NCBI RefSeq assembly: GCF_042683125.1
Contig: NZ_JBHUIY010000001.1
Coordinates: 62,001-126,000, forward strand
Reading direction: 5' to 3'
DNA: 64,000 nt
From: Phaeospirillum tilakii
GTDB lineage: Bacteria; Pseudomonadota; Alphaproteobacteria; Rhodospirillales; Magnetospirillaceae
The position numbers were made by a program, and so were the translations under genes. Below the pieces are notes generated by a model that worked only from the letters and a program-made list of their open reading frames with translations, was not told where the DNA came from and did not search any database. Positions 1 to 9,117 of this stretch are shown here, one piece after another; positions within the stretch are counted from its first letter, which is position 1; every line of letters begins with the position of its first letter.

Positions 1-518
1 TCAAGGACCATATTCGCAGCGTCCCCGATTTTCCCAAGCCGGGTATCCTGTTCTATGACATTTCCACCCTGCTGGCCCATGCCGATGCCTGGCAGGTGGC
101 GATGGGGCGGCTGGCGCGCGACGTGCGGCGGTTCCAGCCCGACGTGCTGGCAGGCATCGAGTCGCGCGGCTTCCTGGTCGCGGCGCCGCTGGCGCTGAAG
201 CTCGGCTGTGGGTTCGTGATGCTGCGCAAGAAGGGCAAGCTGCCGGGCAAGACCGTCCGCCACGAATACGCCCTGGAATACGGCACCGACACCATCGAGA
301 TCCAGCACGACGCCATCACCGAGGGCCAGCGGGTGGTGGTGCTCGACGATCTGCTCGCCACCGGCGGCACCATGACCGCCGGCATCGAACTGCTGCGCAA
401 GATCGGGGCCGAGGTCACCGGCTCGGCCAGCATCATCGAGCTGTCCTTCCTGCCCGGGCGGCAGCGGCTCAAGGAACTGGGCGTTCCCTTCACCTCGCTT
501 GCCGCCTACGACGAATAG
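1..518 (+). CDS. apt: Adenine phosphoribosyltransferase (5' partial)
   Basis: Purine salvage enzyme that makes AMP from adenine and PRPP in the cytoplasm. The reading frame is open from base 3, so the start codon lies just outside the window. The visible protein begins KDHIRSVPDFPKPGILFYDI, the usual Apt N-terminus minus a few residues. The PRPP-binding loop reads VVVLDDLLATGGTM, matching the type I phosphoribosyltransferase signature. The family usually has about 170-180 residues, so almost all of the gene is present. A histidine kinase gene follows after 39 bp on the same strand. Confidence 0.95.
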   Translation, partial: KDHIRSVPDFPKPGILFYDISTLLAHADAWQVAMGRLARDVRRFQPDVLAGIESRGFLVAAPLALKLGCGFVMLRKKGKLPGKTVRHEYALEYGTDTIEIQHDAITEGQRVVVLDDLLATGGTMTAGIELLRKIGAEVTGSASIIELSFLPGRQRLKELGVPFTSLAAYDE

Positions 519-557
519 GCGAAGGGCGCGTCGGCCCCGGCGGCCGGGAGCGTTGGC

Positions 558-2570
558 ATGGATCTTCCCCTCGAGGCGACGCAAAGCGTGGTGTCGGTGT
601 TGGCCGCCGCCGCCGGGGGGGGGCTGGCGACCGGGATCGGGGGCACCCTGGCCTGGCTCGGCTGGCGGCGGCGGCGCTATCGCCGCCGCGTCGCCCGTGC
701 GATCGACGGTCGCATCGACGGGGTCGCGGTCTATGACGGCCGCGCCCGGCTGATCGCCAGCAACGAAGCCTATCAGAACTTCTTCCGCCCCGGCCTGGAT
801 CGGCTGGAGACCGGGATGCGCTTCGCCGACGTGGTCGAGGTCGGCGGCGAGGCGCTCGGCCGCGACCAGTCGTGGCGGACCGCCAAGCTGGTGAGCTGGC
901 GCGCCGGGATGGTCGGCGAGGAGGATGTCTGCGCCGACGGGCGCTGGGTCGCCGTCCATACCTATCCGCTGCCCGATGGCGGCCAGCTGCGGGTGCTGCG
1001 CGACATCACCCAGCGCCGGCAGGTCGAGGAAAGCCTCGGCAGCACCGTCACCTGGCTGAAGGGGGTGATGGACACGGTGCTGGACGGCATCCTGACCATC
1101 GACGAGACCGGGATGGTGCTGAGCTTCAATCCGGCGGCCCAGCGCATCTTCGGCTATGACGCCGACGAGGTGGTCGGGCGCAACGTGACGATGCTGATGC
1201 CGGCGGTGTTCGCCGCCGGCCATCAGGACCACATCGACCGCTACATGAAGACCCAGCAGCGCCACGTCATCGGCCTCGGCCGCGAGGTGCGCGGGCGGCG
1301 GCGCGACGGCAGCGAATTCCCGCTCGACATCAGCGTCGCCGAGATGCGCCAGGGCGACATGACCACCTTCATCGGGGTGATCCGCGACATCACCGAGCGC
1401 AAGCGGGTCGAGACCGCCCTGATCGAGGGCGAGGCGCGGTTCCGCCAGCAGGCCTCGCGGCTCCAGGCGATCATCGACAACATGGCCCAGGGGGTGGCGG
1501 TGTTCGGCGCCGACGACACCCTGAGCGCGCTCAATCAGGCGGCGCGGCGGATGCTGGGCCTGCCCGAGGCGGAACTGGAACCCGGCGCGATCGAGCTGAC
1601 CCTGCTGCTGGCCCTGCTGGTGCCGGCCGAGACGACGCCCGGCCCGGCCCCGGTCGGCGAGACGGTGCGCCTGGCCGAGGCGCTGCGGCGGCAGAAGGAC
1701 ATGGTGTTCGAGCAGCGCGGCGCCGCCGGGACGGTGCTGGAGGTGCGGGCCTCGGCGATGCCGGGCGGCGGGGTGATCCTCAGCCTGACCGACATCACCG
1801 AGCGCAAGCGCACCGAGCAGACCCTGCGCGACGCCAAGGAGGCGGCCGAGCGCGGCAACCGCGCCAAGAACACCTTCCTCGCCAACATCAGCCACGAACT
1901 GCGCACCCCCCTCAACGCCATCATCGGCTTTTCCGAGATGATGAAGCACGAGATCTTCGGCCCGATCACCCCGGTCAGCTACCGGCCCTATCTCGACGAC
2001 ATCCACGACAGCGGGATGCATCTGCTCGAACTGATCAACGACATCCTCGACATGTCGAAGGCCGAGGCGGGGATGACCGATCTGGTCGAGACGGTGGTCG
2101 ATGTCGCCGGGATCATCCGCGCCTCGGCCCGGATGCTGGCGCGGCGGGCGGCCAATGCCGGCCTGACGGTCGAGGCCCATCTGCCCGAGGGCCTGCCGCT
2201 GCTGCTGGCCGACGAGCGGCGGATGCGCCAGATCGTGCTCAACCTGCTGTCGAACGCGGTCAAGTTCACCGACGAGGGCGGGGCGGTGACCATCACCGCC
2301 CGTGCCGACGCCGACGGTTTCGTCATCGTCGTCACCGATTCCGGCATCGGCATGAGCGCCGAGGAACTGGTGCGGGTGATGGAGCCGTTCGTCCAGGCCG
2401 ACAGCCGGCTGTCGCGCCGCTACGAGGGCAGCGGCCTGGGCCTGCCGCTGACCAAGGCGCTGGTCGAGGCCCATGGCGGCCATTTCGAGCTCGACAGCCG
2501 TCTCGGCCAGGGCACCACCGCCACCGTGACGCTGCCGGCCTGGCGCATCACCCCGCTCGGGGCCTCCTGA
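558..2570 (+). CDS. PAS-domain sensor histidine kinase
   Basis: A 670-residue sensor kinase. One N-terminal hydrophobic segment (about residues 10-34) is followed by an Arg-rich stretch, so the protein is probably membrane-anchored with the rest in the cytoplasm. Three PAS-like modules follow: about 50-155, 160-285 (FixL-like, ending VIRDITERKR) and 295-415 (ending LTDITERKR). The HisKA H-box NISHELRTPLNA carries the phospho-acceptor His446. The ATPase domain has the G2 motif GSGLGLPLTKALVEAHGG. No response regulator is adjacent, so it is an orphan kinase whose partner cannot be read from context. The signal is unknown; no heme-ligand claim is made for the FixL-like PAS. Confidence 0.9.
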   Translation: MDLPLEATQSVVSVLAAAAGGGLATGIGGTLAWLGWRRRRYRRRVARAIDGRIDGVAVYDGRARLIASNEAYQNFFRPGLDRLETGMRFADVVEVGGEALGRDQSWRTAKLVSWRAGMVGEEDVCADGRWVAVHTYPLPDGGQLRVLRDITQRRQVEESLGSTVTWLKGVMDTVLDGILTIDETGMVLSFNPAAQRIFGYDADEVVGRNVTMLMPAVFAAGHQDHIDRYMKTQQRHVIGLGREVRGRRRDGSEFPLDISVAEMRQGDMTTFIGVIRDITERKRVETALIEGEARFRQQASRLQAIIDNMAQGVAVFGADDTLSALNQAARRMLGLPEAELEPGAIELTLLLALLVPAETTPGPAPVGETVRLAEALRRQKDMVFEQRGAAGTVLEVRASAMPGGGVILSLTDITERKRTEQTLRDAKEAAERGNRAKNTFLANISHELRTPLNAIIGFSEMMKHEIFGPITPVSYRPYLDDIHDSGMHLLELINDILDMSKAEAGMTDLVETVVDVAGIIRASARMLARRAANAGLTVEAHLPEGLPLLLADERRMRQIVLNLLSNAVKFTDEGGAVTITARADADGFVIVVTDSGIGMSAEELVRVMEPFVQADSRLSRRYEGSGLGLPLTKALVEAHGGHFELDSRLGQGTTATVTLPAWRITPLGAS

Positions 2571-2716
2571 CCCGCCGACACCTCCTTTGGTCGTGACCCC
2601 CCTTGAAATCCGGCACTGAAAGAGGGTGTCCGGGTGGCGACAGGGTTGACTCCGAACCGCCCGCGGGTGGTATGAAGGACCCGCCCCGCCTCCGGGGTGG
2701 TCCGAAAGGAGAAAGG

Positions 2717-3265
2717 ATGATCGACCAGGTGAAGAACCGGCGAGGGTTCCTGACCCTGGGCCTGGGAGCCGCGGCCGCGATGGTGGTGACCTCCCCGGTC
2801 GAGGCCGCGATCCGTCGTCTGCCGGAGCGTTCGCTGCATCTATACAGCCTGCATACCGGCGAAAGTCTCAAGGCGGTCTATTGGGGCGAGGGGCGTTACC
2901 AGCCGCGCGCCCTGGCGCAGATTACCCGGTTCCTGCGCGATTACCGCAATGGCGCCACCCATGCGATCGATCCCCACCTGCTCGATCTGCTGGTGTCGCT
3001 GCAGAAGCGGATGGGGGTCAAGGGACCGATCCACGTCGTCAGCGGCTACCGCTCCCCCGCCTCCAACGCGATGCTGGCCAGCGCCAGCGACGGCGTCGCC
3101 ACCCACAGCCTGCATACCCAGGGGCGGGCGATCGACATCCGGCTGCCCGGCCATTCGGTCAATTCGGTCGGCCGCGCCGCCCGTTCGCTGCGGGCCGGGG
3201 GCGTCGGCACCTACCCGGAATCCGACTTCGTCCATGTCGATACCGGCAAGGTCCGGGTCTGGTAG
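2717..3265 (+). CDS. DUF882 / YcbK-like murein peptidase (M15 fold), Tat-exported
   Basis: A 182-residue exported protein. The start at 2717 is preceded by AAAGGAG at good spacing; the same frame is open further upstream but that part looks non-coding. The N-terminus KNRRGFLTLGLG followed by an Ala-rich segment is a twin-arginine signal. The mature part has the M15/DUF882 metallopeptidase pattern: SGYRSPASN, then THSLHTQGRAIDI, then FVHVDTG, which supply the His/Asp/His zinc site. Family members act on peptidoglycan peptide cross-links in the periplasm. The substrate here is inferred from the family only. Confidence 0.85.
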   Translation: MIDQVKNRRGFLTLGLGAAAAMVVTSPVEAAIRRLPERSLHLYSLHTGESLKAVYWGEGRYQPRALAQITRFLRDYRNGATHAIDPHLLDLLVSLQKRMGVKGPIHVVSGYRSPASNAMLASASDGVATHSLHTQGRAIDIRLPGHSVNSVGRAARSLRAGGVGTYPESDFVHVDTGKVRVW

Positions 3266-3415
3266 GCCGGCGGGCGCGGTCGAAACACTCGACGCGCCGG
3301 CTTTTGTCGATCATATCATATCCGCCTCCCGCCCGCGTCTACCGTCCCGGTTGGCGCGCGAGGAGGCGTTTCCCCGTTTGGCCCCGGCCCGCGCCGGGGC
3401 GGAAGGACATGAACG

Positions 3416-3850
3416 ATGTCTGGCTGCCGACCTGGAGTGTTGCTGACCGCCGCGCTGCGCGGCGGCGCCCTGGTGGCCGTGCTGGCGCTGGCGTCCGCTC
3501 CGGCGCTGGCCCAGTGGGGCGGACCGCCCGGTCCCGGCCCCGGTCCGCATCATCCGCATTGGGGGCCGCCCGGCGGTCCGCCGCCCGATTTCGGCGGGTG
3601 GCATCGCGGCCGCTGGTGGCACGGCTGGCACGAGGGCCGCGACGGCTGGTGGTGGGTGACCGGCGGGATGTGGCGCTGGTATCCCCAGCCGATCTATCCC
3701 GCCCCGGCGCCGGTATACGTGCCGGCACCGGCGCCGGCACCGGTGATGGTGCCGGGGGTATATTATTATTGCGCCAATCCGGCCGGCTATTACCCCCAGG
3801 TCTCGGCCTGCCTGATGCCGTGGCAGACGGTGCAGGCGCCGCCGCAGTGA
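3416..3850 (+). CDS. Small secreted Pro/Gly/Trp-rich protein
   Basis: A 144-residue protein with a clear Sec signal peptide (hydrophobic core LVAVLALASAPALA, cleavage expected before QWGG). The mature part is a low-complexity Gly/Pro/His/Trp-rich region, then a Pro/Ala-Val stretch, then a C-terminal block YYYCANPAGYYPQV with a second Cys in SACLMPW. I recognise this Cys-YYP-Cys tail from small proteobacterial envelope proteins of unknown function. It probably lies in the periplasm or outer membrane with one disulfide. An NDUFS4-like gene begins 35 bp downstream. I assign no function. Confidence 0.7.
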   Translation: MSGCRPGVLLTAALRGGALVAVLALASAPALAQWGGPPGPGPGPHHPHWGPPGGPPPDFGGWHRGRWWHGWHEGRDGWWWVTGGMWRWYPQPIYPAPAPVYVPAPAPAPVMVPGVYYYCANPAGYYPQVSACLMPWQTVQAPPQ

Positions 3851-3885
3851 CAATGATGGCCCCGGGCCGCGAAGGAGGAGAAACG

Positions 3886-4200
3886 ATGGCGATCGAGGTG
3901 CGGATCTACCGTCCGGGCAAATCGGCGATGCAGTCGGGGCCGGGCGGCCTCGCCCGGGCGTGGGTGCTGGAGCCGGAATTGTCGGAGGCCAAACTGCCGG
4001 ATCCGCTGATGGGCTGGGCCGGTTCGGGCGACACCGCGAGCCAGATTCGGCTGACTTTTCCGACCCGCGAGGCGGCGATCGCCTACGCCCGGCGGCAGGG
4101 ATACGACTATCGGGTTGACAACGAGCCGGCTCGGAGGCAGAAACCCAAATCCTACGCCGACAATTTCCGCAGCGACAAGCGGGAGTTCGGTCGGTTCTGA
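3886..4200 (+). CDS. NDUFS4-like complex I accessory protein (ETC complex I subunit conserved region)
   Basis: A 104-residue protein with a strong ribosome site, GAAGGAGGAG, five bases before the ATG. It starts with VRIYRPGKSAMQSG and contains MGWAGSGD, an LTFPTREAAIAYARR helix and a basic tail with KSYADNF and R.EFGRF. This is the pattern of the 18-kDa (NDUFS4/AQDQ) subunit of NADH:ubiquinone oxidoreductase, found in alphaproteobacteria and mitochondria. It probably sits on the peripheral arm of complex I. The main nuo operon is not in this window. Confidence 0.85.
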   Translation: MAIEVRIYRPGKSAMQSGPGGLARAWVLEPELSEAKLPDPLMGWAGSGDTASQIRLTFPTREAAIAYARRQGYDYRVDNEPARRQKPKSYADNFRSDKREFGRF

Positions 4201-4210
4201 CGGTGGTCCG

Positions 4211-4287
4211 GCGCCCTTAGCTCAGCTGGATAGAGCAGCCGCCTTCTAAGCGGCAGGTCGCAGGTTCGAATCCTGCAGGGCGCGCCA
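4211..4287 (+). tRNA. tRNA-Arg (anticodon TCT)
   Basis: A complete cloverleaf. The acceptor arm GCGCCCT pairs with AGGGCGC. The D-arm is GCTC/GAGC. The anticodon stem GCCGC/GCGGC encloses loop CTTCTAA with anticodon TCT at 4245-4247. The T-arm is GCAGG-TTCGAAT-CCTGC. The discriminator G is followed by an encoded CCA. Confidence 0.97.
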
Positions 4288-4400
4288 CCTTCCTCCCCCT
4301 GATCCCCCTCGTCCCGCGCCCCTCCGGCCCCCCGTCATTGCCGCCCCGGTCGCTTCGCTGCTATTTTCGGGGTTCGCGCCCCAGGAGCCGGAGCCTCGCC

Positions 4401-5186
4401 ATGACCGACGATCCCCTCGTCCTGCGCCACGACGCCGACGGCGTCGCCACCCTGACCCTCAATCGCCCCGAGACCCGCAACGCCTTGTCCGGCGGGATGC
4501 TGCGCGCCCTGCTGGCTACCTTCGCCGCGCTCGCCGGTGACGAAACGGTGCGGGTGGTGGTGCTGGCCGGGGCCGGGCCGGCCTTCTGTGCCGGCCATGA
4601 CCTCAAGGAACTGCGCGCCGCCGATTATGCCGGCGCCTATGTCGATGCGCTGTTCGCCGATTGCGCCCAGCTGATGCAGGCGATCGTCCATCTGCCCAAG
4701 CCGGTGATCGCCCGGGTCCACGGCATCGCCACCGCCGCCGGCGCCCAGCTGGTGGCGAGCTGCGACCTCGCCGTCGCCGCCGAGGAGGCCCGCTTCGCCA
4801 CCCCCGGGGTCAATATCGGCCTGTTCTGTTCGACCCCGATGGTCGCGCTGTCGCGCAATATCGCCCCCAAGCAGGCGATGGAGATGCTGTTGACCGGAGA
4901 GATGATCGACGCCGCCACCGCGCTGCGCTTCGGGCTGGTCAACGCGGTGGTGCCGGCGGCCGAACTGGTCGCCCACACCGCCGCGCTGGCCGGCCGGATC
5001 GCCGCCAAGTCGCCGCTGACCCTGGCGATCGGCAAGGAGGCGTTCTACCGCCAGCGCGAAATGGATCTGGCCGAGGCCTATGCCTATACCAGGGGGGTGA
5101 TGGCCCGCAATCTTGAGGCGGAGGATGCCCACGAAGGCATCGCCGCCTTCCTCGACAAACGCGCGCCGTCCTGGTGCGGCCGATGA
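4401..5186 (+). CDS. ECHDC3-type enoyl-CoA hydratase/isomerase (crotonase) family protein
   Basis: A 261-residue crotonase-fold protein. The oxyanion-hole motif is GPAFCAGHDLKELR, and the C-terminal helix region resembles human ECHDC3 (GIATAAGAQLVASCDLAVA, FATPGVNIGLFCS). Both glutamates that catalyse hydration in classical crotonase are replaced: GxxCEL reads GAQL here, and the FGQPE position reads FATPG. Classical hydratase activity is therefore doubtful; another acyl-CoA reaction is more likely. Its stop codon overlaps the next start (ATGA at 5183), so it is translationally coupled to the CoA-binding protein gene in a three-gene operon. Confidence 0.85.
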   Translation: MTDDPLVLRHDADGVATLTLNRPETRNALSGGMLRALLATFAALAGDETVRVVVLAGAGPAFCAGHDLKELRAADYAGAYVDALFADCAQLMQAIVHLPKPVIARVHGIATAAGAQLVASCDLAVAAEEARFATPGVNIGLFCSTPMVALSRNIAPKQAMEMLLTGEMIDAATALRFGLVNAVVPAAELVAHTAALAGRIAAKSPLTLAIGKEAFYRQREMDLAEAYAYTRGVMARNLEAEDAHEGIAAFLDKRAPSWCGR

Positions 5187-5617
5187 GCGCGCCGGGCGAG
5201 CCGCTGCACTATGCCGACGACGTCCTGCGGGCGATCCTGGCCTCGGTGCGGACCATCGCCTTGGTCGGGGCCTCGGCCAATCCCGACCGTCCCAGCCACG
5301 AGGTGATGGCCTTCCTCCAGGGGCGGGGCTATCGCTGCCTGCCGGTCAATCCCGGGCTGGCCGGGCAGACCCTGCTGGGCGAGACGGTCTATCCCGACCT
5401 CGCCGCGCTGCCCGGGCCGGTGGACATGGTCGATATCTTCCGCAATTCCGACGCCGCCGGGGCGTTCGCCGACGCGGCGGTGACGATCGGCGCCAAGGTG
5501 GTGTGGATGCAGCTCGGGGTGCGCGACGATGCCGCGGCGGACCGGGCGGCGGCGGCCGGCCTCGCCGTGGTGATGGATCGCTGCCCCAAGCTCGAACTGA
5601 TCCGCCTCGGGCTGTGA
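5183..5617 (+). CDS. CoA-binding domain protein (YccU-like)
   Basis: A 144-residue single-domain Rossmann protein of the CoA-binding family related to the N-terminal part of succinyl-CoA synthetase alpha. Key motifs are TIALVGASANPDRPSHEVM near the N-terminus (nucleotide/CoA loop), VNPGLAGQTLLGETVY, and VVWMQLGV followed by VVMDRCPKLE at the C-terminus. I chose the ATG at 5183 because it overlaps the preceding stop as ATGA; a GTG nine bases upstream is possible. Its own stop overlaps the next start (TGATG). It may bind acyl-CoA or CoA as an accessory in the same pathway, but no reaction is established for the family. Confidence 0.85.
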   Translation: MSAPGEPLHYADDVLRAILASVRTIALVGASANPDRPSHEVMAFLQGRGYRCLPVNPGLAGQTLLGETVYPDLAALPGPVDMVDIFRNSDAAGAFADAAVTIGAKVVWMQLGVRDDAAADRAAAAGLAVVMDRCPKLELIRLGL

Positions 5618-6756
5618 TGGCGGGCGGAGCGGGGGCGGGACGGATCGTGATCCTCGGCGCCTCCGGTCAGGCCGGCGGCGCGCTGGCCGTCTTGCTGGCG
5701 CCGGGGCTGGCGCCGGATCTTGAACTGGTCCTGGTCGGGCGCGATCCGGGCCGCCTCGCCGCTGCCCGCGACCGGGTCGATGCCGCCGCCGGGCGTGCGG
5801 TCGCGGCGGTGGCCCGGCACGATCTGACCGACCAGGACGAGACGCGCCGCGCCGTTGCCGGCGCCCGGCTGGTGGTGGTCGCCGCCAGCCTGCCGGAGCA
5901 GACCGGCGCACTGGCCCGGGCGACGCTGGCGGCGGGTGCCGACTGGTTCGACCTGATGCTGTCGAGCCGGCGCAAGCTCGATGCGCTGGCGGCGCTGGCG
6001 CCCGAGATCCACGCCCGAGGCTGCTGTTTCGTCACCGACGGCGGCTTTCATCCCGGTCTGCCGGCGGCGATGGCGCGCTGGGCGGCGACGCGGCTGGGGC
6101 GGCTGCGCCGTGCCGACATTCATGCCGGAATGCGGATCGACTGGCGGGCCGAACGGCTGGCCGACAGCACCCTGGCCGAGGCGGTCGAGGAATTCGCCCG
6201 CTGCGACCTGACCGCCCGGGTCGGCGGCCGCCTCCGCCGGCTGCGCCTGCGCGATCTGCCGGTGATTGACTTTGCCCCGCCGATCGGCCGCCGCGCCTGC
6301 ACGCCGATGCCTCTTGACGAGATGCGGGCGCTGGTCGCGGCGATGCCGGGGCTGGAGACGGCGGGATTCTATGTCGGCGGGTTCAATCCCTTCACCGACG
6401 GGGTGGCGTTTCCGCTGTTGATGGCGCTGGCCCGCATTCCCGCGCTGCGGCGGCAGACCATCGCCCTGACCCGGCTGGTGTTGGCCCGCTGTGCCGGGGC
6501 GCCGCCGCCGCATTGGCTCGAACTGCGCCTGATCGCCGAAGGCGAGGGCGGCACGGCGGCGATGACGGTCGGCGGCGACGATCCCTACCGGATGACCGCC
6601 GCGCCAGCGGTGGCCTGCCTGCGGCGGCTGCTCGACGGGACGCTACGGCGGCCCGGCCTGATCCATCAGGGGATGCTGGTCGATCCGGCGGTGTTCTTCG
6701 ACGATCTGGCCGGGCTCGGACTGACGGTCGGCCGTTCGGGCGGGGCGCCGGCCTGA
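5617..6756 (+). CDS. Saccharopine dehydrogenase-like NAD(P)-binding protein
   Basis: A 379-residue protein. The Rossmann loop ILGASGQAGGALA lies at the N-terminus, followed by LELVLVGRDPGRLAAA, typical of the saccharopine dehydrogenase NADP-binding domain. The middle contains GADWFDLM and TDGGFHPGLPAAMARW, also typical of that superfamily. The start at 5617 shares one base with the previous stop. Third gene of the crotonase/CoA-binding operon; its substrate cannot be deduced. A lysine-pathway role is unlikely from the context. Confidence 0.8.
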   Translation: MAGGAGAGRIVILGASGQAGGALAVLLAPGLAPDLELVLVGRDPGRLAAARDRVDAAAGRAVAAVARHDLTDQDETRRAVAGARLVVVAASLPEQTGALARATLAAGADWFDLMLSSRRKLDALAALAPEIHARGCCFVTDGGFHPGLPAAMARWAATRLGRLRRADIHAGMRIDWRAERLADSTLAEAVEEFARCDLTARVGGRLRRLRLRDLPVIDFAPPIGRRACTPMPLDEMRALVAAMPGLETAGFYVGGFNPFTDGVAFPLLMALARIPALRRQTIALTRLVLARCAGAPPPHWLELRLIAEGEGGTAAMTVGGDDPYRMTAAPAVACLRRLLDGTLRRPGLIHQGMLVDPAVFFDDLAGLGLTVGRSGGAPA

Positions 6757-6772
6757 AGCGCCCCCGTCCCGG

Positions 6773-8497
6773 TCAGGCCGGCGGCTGGGCGACCGCTGGA
6801 ACGGCGTTGGGGGCCGGCGCGGGGGCCGCCGGGGCCGGAGACGCCGCCGGGGCGGGGGGCGTCACTGGGGCCGAGGCCGGCACCGCCACCGGGGCGGGCG
6901 GCGGCGGCGGCGCGGCGCGCAGGCCCCGCAAGGCGGTGCTCAGGCGGCGGTCGTGGCCGTACAGGTCGTCGCGGAAATTGATCTCGCCCGCGCCGTCGGT
7001 CCAGGCGGTGAAATAGACCAGATAGACCGGCACGCTGCGTTCCAGCGGCACGGTGCGGGTGGGGTTGCCGGTGCCGAGATTGCCGGACAGCCGCCCCTGC
7101 CAGTGCGCTCCCATCAGCGCCTCGCCCAGCGCCACCGGCTCGTCGAGGCGGACGCAGCCGTGCGACAACGCGCGGTAGGCCCGGCTGAACACCCGGTGAT
7201 TGGGGGTGTCGTGCAGGTAGATGTCGTCGGCATTGGCGAGGTTGAACTTGATCTGCCCCAGCGCGTTGTCCGGCCCCGGCGACTGGCGCAGACGGGGGAA
7301 CTTCTTGCCGATGGCGTTCCAGTCGATCCCGTCGCCGGCGGAATCCGGGCTGTCCTCGGGGTATCCGACGATCTGGAGATTGTTGCTGGCGAGGTAATCG
7401 GGATCACGCCGCAGCTTGGGCAGGATTTCTTTCTCGACGATGCTGCTCGGCACCGACCAGGGCGGGTTGAGCACCAGCGAGCTCATCCGCGAATCCATGC
7501 TGGGGGTGGGGTGGCGGGTGTCGCCCACCACCACCCGCATCGACAGGGTCACCGCGCCGTCCTCGACCAGATCGAGCCAGGCGGCGGGGATGTTGACGCT
7601 GACATGGCGGCGGCCGAGCTGGCGCGGCATCCAGCGCCAGCGTTCGAGATTGACCGCGATCTGGTTGAGCCGGGCCTCGACCGGGACGTTGAGCGCGGCC
7701 AGGGTGCGCGGGCCGAGGGTGCCGTCGGCCTCCAGCCCGTGGCGGCGCTGGAAATGGCGCACGCCCTCGACCACCGCGCCGTCATAGAGGGTGGATTCGT
7801 TGCCGCCCTCGGCCGGATCAAGGTCGCCCGACAGGATCAGCCGGCGGCGCAGCGCCGGGATGCGGTCGTCGGTGGTTTCGCCCGCCACCAGCTTGGGGCC
7901 GTCGGGCAGGGTGCCCCAGCCGCCGGCCCGGGCCAAAACCCGCAGACGTTCCTGCGCCTCCTTCAGCCGCAGATAGCCGACGAAGGGCGGCTGGATCTGC
8001 GTCGCCGCATCCTCCAGCGACTTGCCCTCGCTCAGCAGGCGCAGGAAATGGACACCGTCATAGCCGGTGCGGCTGGCGCCGCCGAATCCGCCCAGGGCGC
8101 GGTCGGGGGCGACGCGGCCGACCGCGATGTCATGGCCGAGCCGGGCCAGCGCGGCACTGAGTCGGACGTCGTGTTCGACCTCGTCGCCGCCGGACGGCAC
8201 GGCATAGGCGCGGGGATCGAGTCCCTCGGCCCGCGCCACCGCCGGGATCGCCTCGGCCAGCCGGTTGGCATGGCCGGCGTGCGGGCCGCTCCAGACCAGA
8301 CGGGAGCGGCCGGAATAAAAGGCGCGCAGGGCGCGGTCCTCGCTGGCCGGATTGACCACCGGGGTGACCGCGATCGCCTGGGCGATGCGGCGCTGCAAGG
8401 CGGCGGCACTGTCGGTCGCCGCCGCCACGGCCGAGCCGGGATCGAGCAGGGCGAGACCGAGGGCAACACAGAAACCAAAGGGGCGGACGACGGACAC
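6773..8497 (-). CDS. L,D-transpeptidase (YcbB/LdtD-like) with PG-binding domain
   Basis: A periplasmic peptidoglycan cross-linking enzyme of 574 residues. I chose the GTG start at 8497 because CCGAGG lies just before it and a signal peptide (PFGFCVALGLALLDPGSAVAA) follows immediately; an upstream TTG at 8593 would add a Pro-rich, non-coding-looking extension. Order: N-terminal scaffold domain, a PG_binding_1 repeat (GVRHFQRRHGLEADGTLGPRTLAALN), then the YkuD catalytic domain with LHDTPNH and SHGCVRLDEP, whose Cys is the nucleophile. The C-terminus is a 45-residue Pro/Ala-rich tail. It converges with the saccharopine-dehydrogenase-like gene across only 16 bp. Confidence 0.9.
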   Translation of the reverse strand: MSVVRPFGFCVALGLALLDPGSAVAAATDSAAALQRRIAQAIAVTPVVNPASEDRALRAFYSGRSRLVWSGPHAGHANRLAEAIPAVARAEGLDPRAYAVPSGGDEVEHDVRLSAALARLGHDIAVGRVAPDRALGGFGGASRTGYDGVHFLRLLSEGKSLEDAATQIQPPFVGYLRLKEAQERLRVLARAGGWGTLPDGPKLVAGETTDDRIPALRRRLILSGDLDPAEGGNESTLYDGAVVEGVRHFQRRHGLEADGTLGPRTLAALNVPVEARLNQIAVNLERWRWMPRQLGRRHVSVNIPAAWLDLVEDGAVTLSMRVVVGDTRHPTPSMDSRMSSLVLNPPWSVPSSIVEKEILPKLRRDPDYLASNNLQIVGYPEDSPDSAGDGIDWNAIGKKFPRLRQSPGPDNALGQIKFNLANADDIYLHDTPNHRVFSRAYRALSHGCVRLDEPVALGEALMGAHWQGRLSGNLGTGNPTRTVPLERSVPVYLVYFTAWTDGAGEINFRDDLYGHDRRLSTALRGLRAAPPPPPAPVAVPASAPVTPPAPAASPAPAAPAPAPNAVPAVAQPPA

Positions 8498-8673
8498 GGG
8501 CGACCTCGGACCCCGAACTCGGGGGGCTGACGAACCAGACCCCGGGACCCCCCTGGGGGGAGGGAGGGAGTCTCGGACTCGATATCGATCCAATCCAGCG
8601 GAGTGTCAACGTCGAACCGCGTCCTTCTCCGCTCGAACCGACGGTTTCTTTGTCACCGTGTCCTTTATGCCGT

Positions 8674-9117
8674 TCAGCCCTGGCGCCAGGGCAGGCCGCC
8701 GGCCTTCCAGCCCGACACCAGACCACGATGGCCCTGGCGGTCGGGGCTGCCCTCGAACCCGTCGGTGACGTTCCAGGCCTCGGCATAGCCGATTTCGGTC
8801 AGATATTCCGCCGCCGCGCGCGAGCGCGCGCCCGACCGGCACAGCAGCAGCACCGGATCGGCCGGGTCGATCCCGGCGGCGGCGAGCTGGGCCAGGAAAT
8901 CCTCGTTGGGGCGCATGTCGGGGAACAATTGCCACGACACCTGGACCAGCCTGCGCCCCAGGCTGGACAGGTCGGGCAGGCCGACGAACGCCCATTCCGC
9001 CTGGGTGCGGACATCGACCAGATGGGCGCGGCGATCCTGTTCGAGCCGGCGCCAGGCGTCGGCCGGGGCGATTTCGCCGGCATAGCCGAGCGAGAGGGCG
9101 GCGGAGGAACTCATCAT
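8674..9117 (-). CDS. Rhodanese-like sulfurtransferase
   Basis: A 147-residue single-domain rhodanese. The start has two consecutive ATGs; AGGAG lies five bases before the first (9117). HLVDVRTQAEWAFVGLPDL is the N-terminal rhodanese signature, and the active-site loop reads LLCRSGARSRAAAEYL, with the persulfide-forming Cys and the Arg-rich cradle. There is no signal peptide, so it is cytoplasmic. It is divergent from the dsbD-like gene, which may suggest a shared thiol/sulfur theme, but that is inference. Confidence 0.88.
   Translation of the reverse strand: MMSSSAALSLGYAGEIAPADAWRRLEQDRRAHLVDVRTQAEWAFVGLPDLSSLGRRLVQVSWQLFPDMRPNEDFLAQLAAAGIDPADPVLLLCRSGARSRAAAEYLTEIGYAEAWNVTDGFEGSPDRQGHRGLVSGWKAGGLPWRQG

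Noticed and set aside
3849..3885. Phase-variable or frameshifted fusion of the small secreted protein with the NDUFS4-like gene
   Set aside because: Both genes have their own ribosome sites and are in different frames; no broken codon run links them.
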